15,020 bases of DNA, from positions 1 to 15,020 of the forward strand of contig CADBQC010000005.1 of NCBI GenBank assembly GCA_902796745.1, read 5' to 3'. Positions 14,933 through 15,020 of the stretch are shown in pieces. The position numbers and the translations under genes were made by a program. A model generated the notes under the pieces. It saw nothing but the letters and a program-made list of their open reading frames with translations. It searched no databases and had not been told where the DNA came from. How positions within the stretch are numbered: the stretch's first letter is position 1; each line of letters starts with the position of its first letter. The DNA comes from an uncultured Pseudomonadota bacterium. GTDB lineage: Bacteria; Pseudomonadota; Alphaproteobacteria; RUG11792.

Positions 14933-14938
14933 CTCCTT
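14933..14938 (-). promoter_or_regulatory. Ribosome binding site deciding the gatB start
   Basis: AAGGAG on the minus strand ends eight bases before ATG 14924. It touches the in-frame GTG at 14931-14933, so that codon cannot be the start. Confidence 0.7.
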
Positions 14939-15020
14939 ATATCGTTATAATTTCTTTTCTCAATTCAGCAAAATTCGCTGATTGTTCAATGACGTGTGAT
15001 ACTTTGAAAATTTCTCCTTC
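14937..15020 (-). CDS. gatA: Aspartyl/glutamyl-tRNA amidotransferase subunit A, last 27 residues (cut by window edge)
   Basis: The minus-strand frame from 15020 to TAA at 14937-14939 reads E-G-E-I-F-K-V-S-H-V-I-E-Q-S-A-N-F, which resembles the GatA C-terminus (a helix with V-A-x-x-x-E-Q-A). Its position directly before gatB, overlapping the gatB ribosome site, makes the call firm despite the short length. GatA is the amidase subunit that releases ammonia from glutamine. Confidence 0.8.
   Translation of the reverse strand, partial: EGEIFKVSHVIEQSANFAELRKEIITI

Noticed and set aside
1..15020. tRNA, rRNA, CRISPR arrays, riboswitches
   Set aside because: I saw no cloverleaf ends, conserved RNA motifs or regularly spaced repeats on either strand. 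This was by eye only.

Overview
The window (about 36% G+C in the rows I tallied by hand) looks like part of the chromosome of a low-GC alphaproteobacterium, probably a host-associated one such as the Holosporales/Paracaedibacter lineages. That placement is inference. It rests on CtrA-type boxes (TTAA-N7-TTAA), the GatAB pair, an IS1-family element, and a type VI secretion (T6SS) core next to type IV pilus-like genes in an AT-rich genome. No 16S or other phylogenetic marker is present to settle it.

Layout. 1-222 is the right-hand end of an IS1-family element, with the transposase C-terminus in frame to the left edge. 311-1531 is an MFS transporter. 1616-3471 is a two-gene unit behind a CtrA-type box: an acidic protein I do not recognise, then a GspE/PilB/MshE-type ATPase. 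3472-3674 lies between two converging genes and should need no promoter. It carries two perfect DnaA boxes, two weaker ones, a CtrA-type box and a pure A/T tract, so it is a candidate chromosomal replication origin. 3675-4403 (minus) is comF. 4478-6334 is a lipoprotein secretin of MshL type followed directly by xseB. 6444-13113 is a tightly coupled T6SS operon, tssK-tssL-tssM, behind another CtrA-type box. 13114-13460 is a 347-bp degraded stretch with a strong hairpin, a second IS1-family 3' end and possibly the tail of a broken minus-strand gene. 13461-15020 (minus) is gatB and the last codons of gatA.

How it fits together. The ATPase and the secretin are two parts of a pilus or DNA-uptake/secretion machine, and ComF between them is a DNA-uptake-associated protein, so the left half may be a scattered competence/pilus locus. 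TssK (baseplate), TssL and TssM (inner-membrane complex) are the anchor of a contractile injection system whose sheath, tube and spike genes are not in this window. The strongest unifying signal is regulatory. I scanned the TTAA sites by eye, and the only four TTAA-N7-TTAA arrangements I found are all intergenic: before the ATPase unit, in the DnaA-box region, between comF and the secretin, and before the T6SS operon. This suggests that one cell-cycle regulator, CtrA, links replication, the pilus-like machine and the T6SS.
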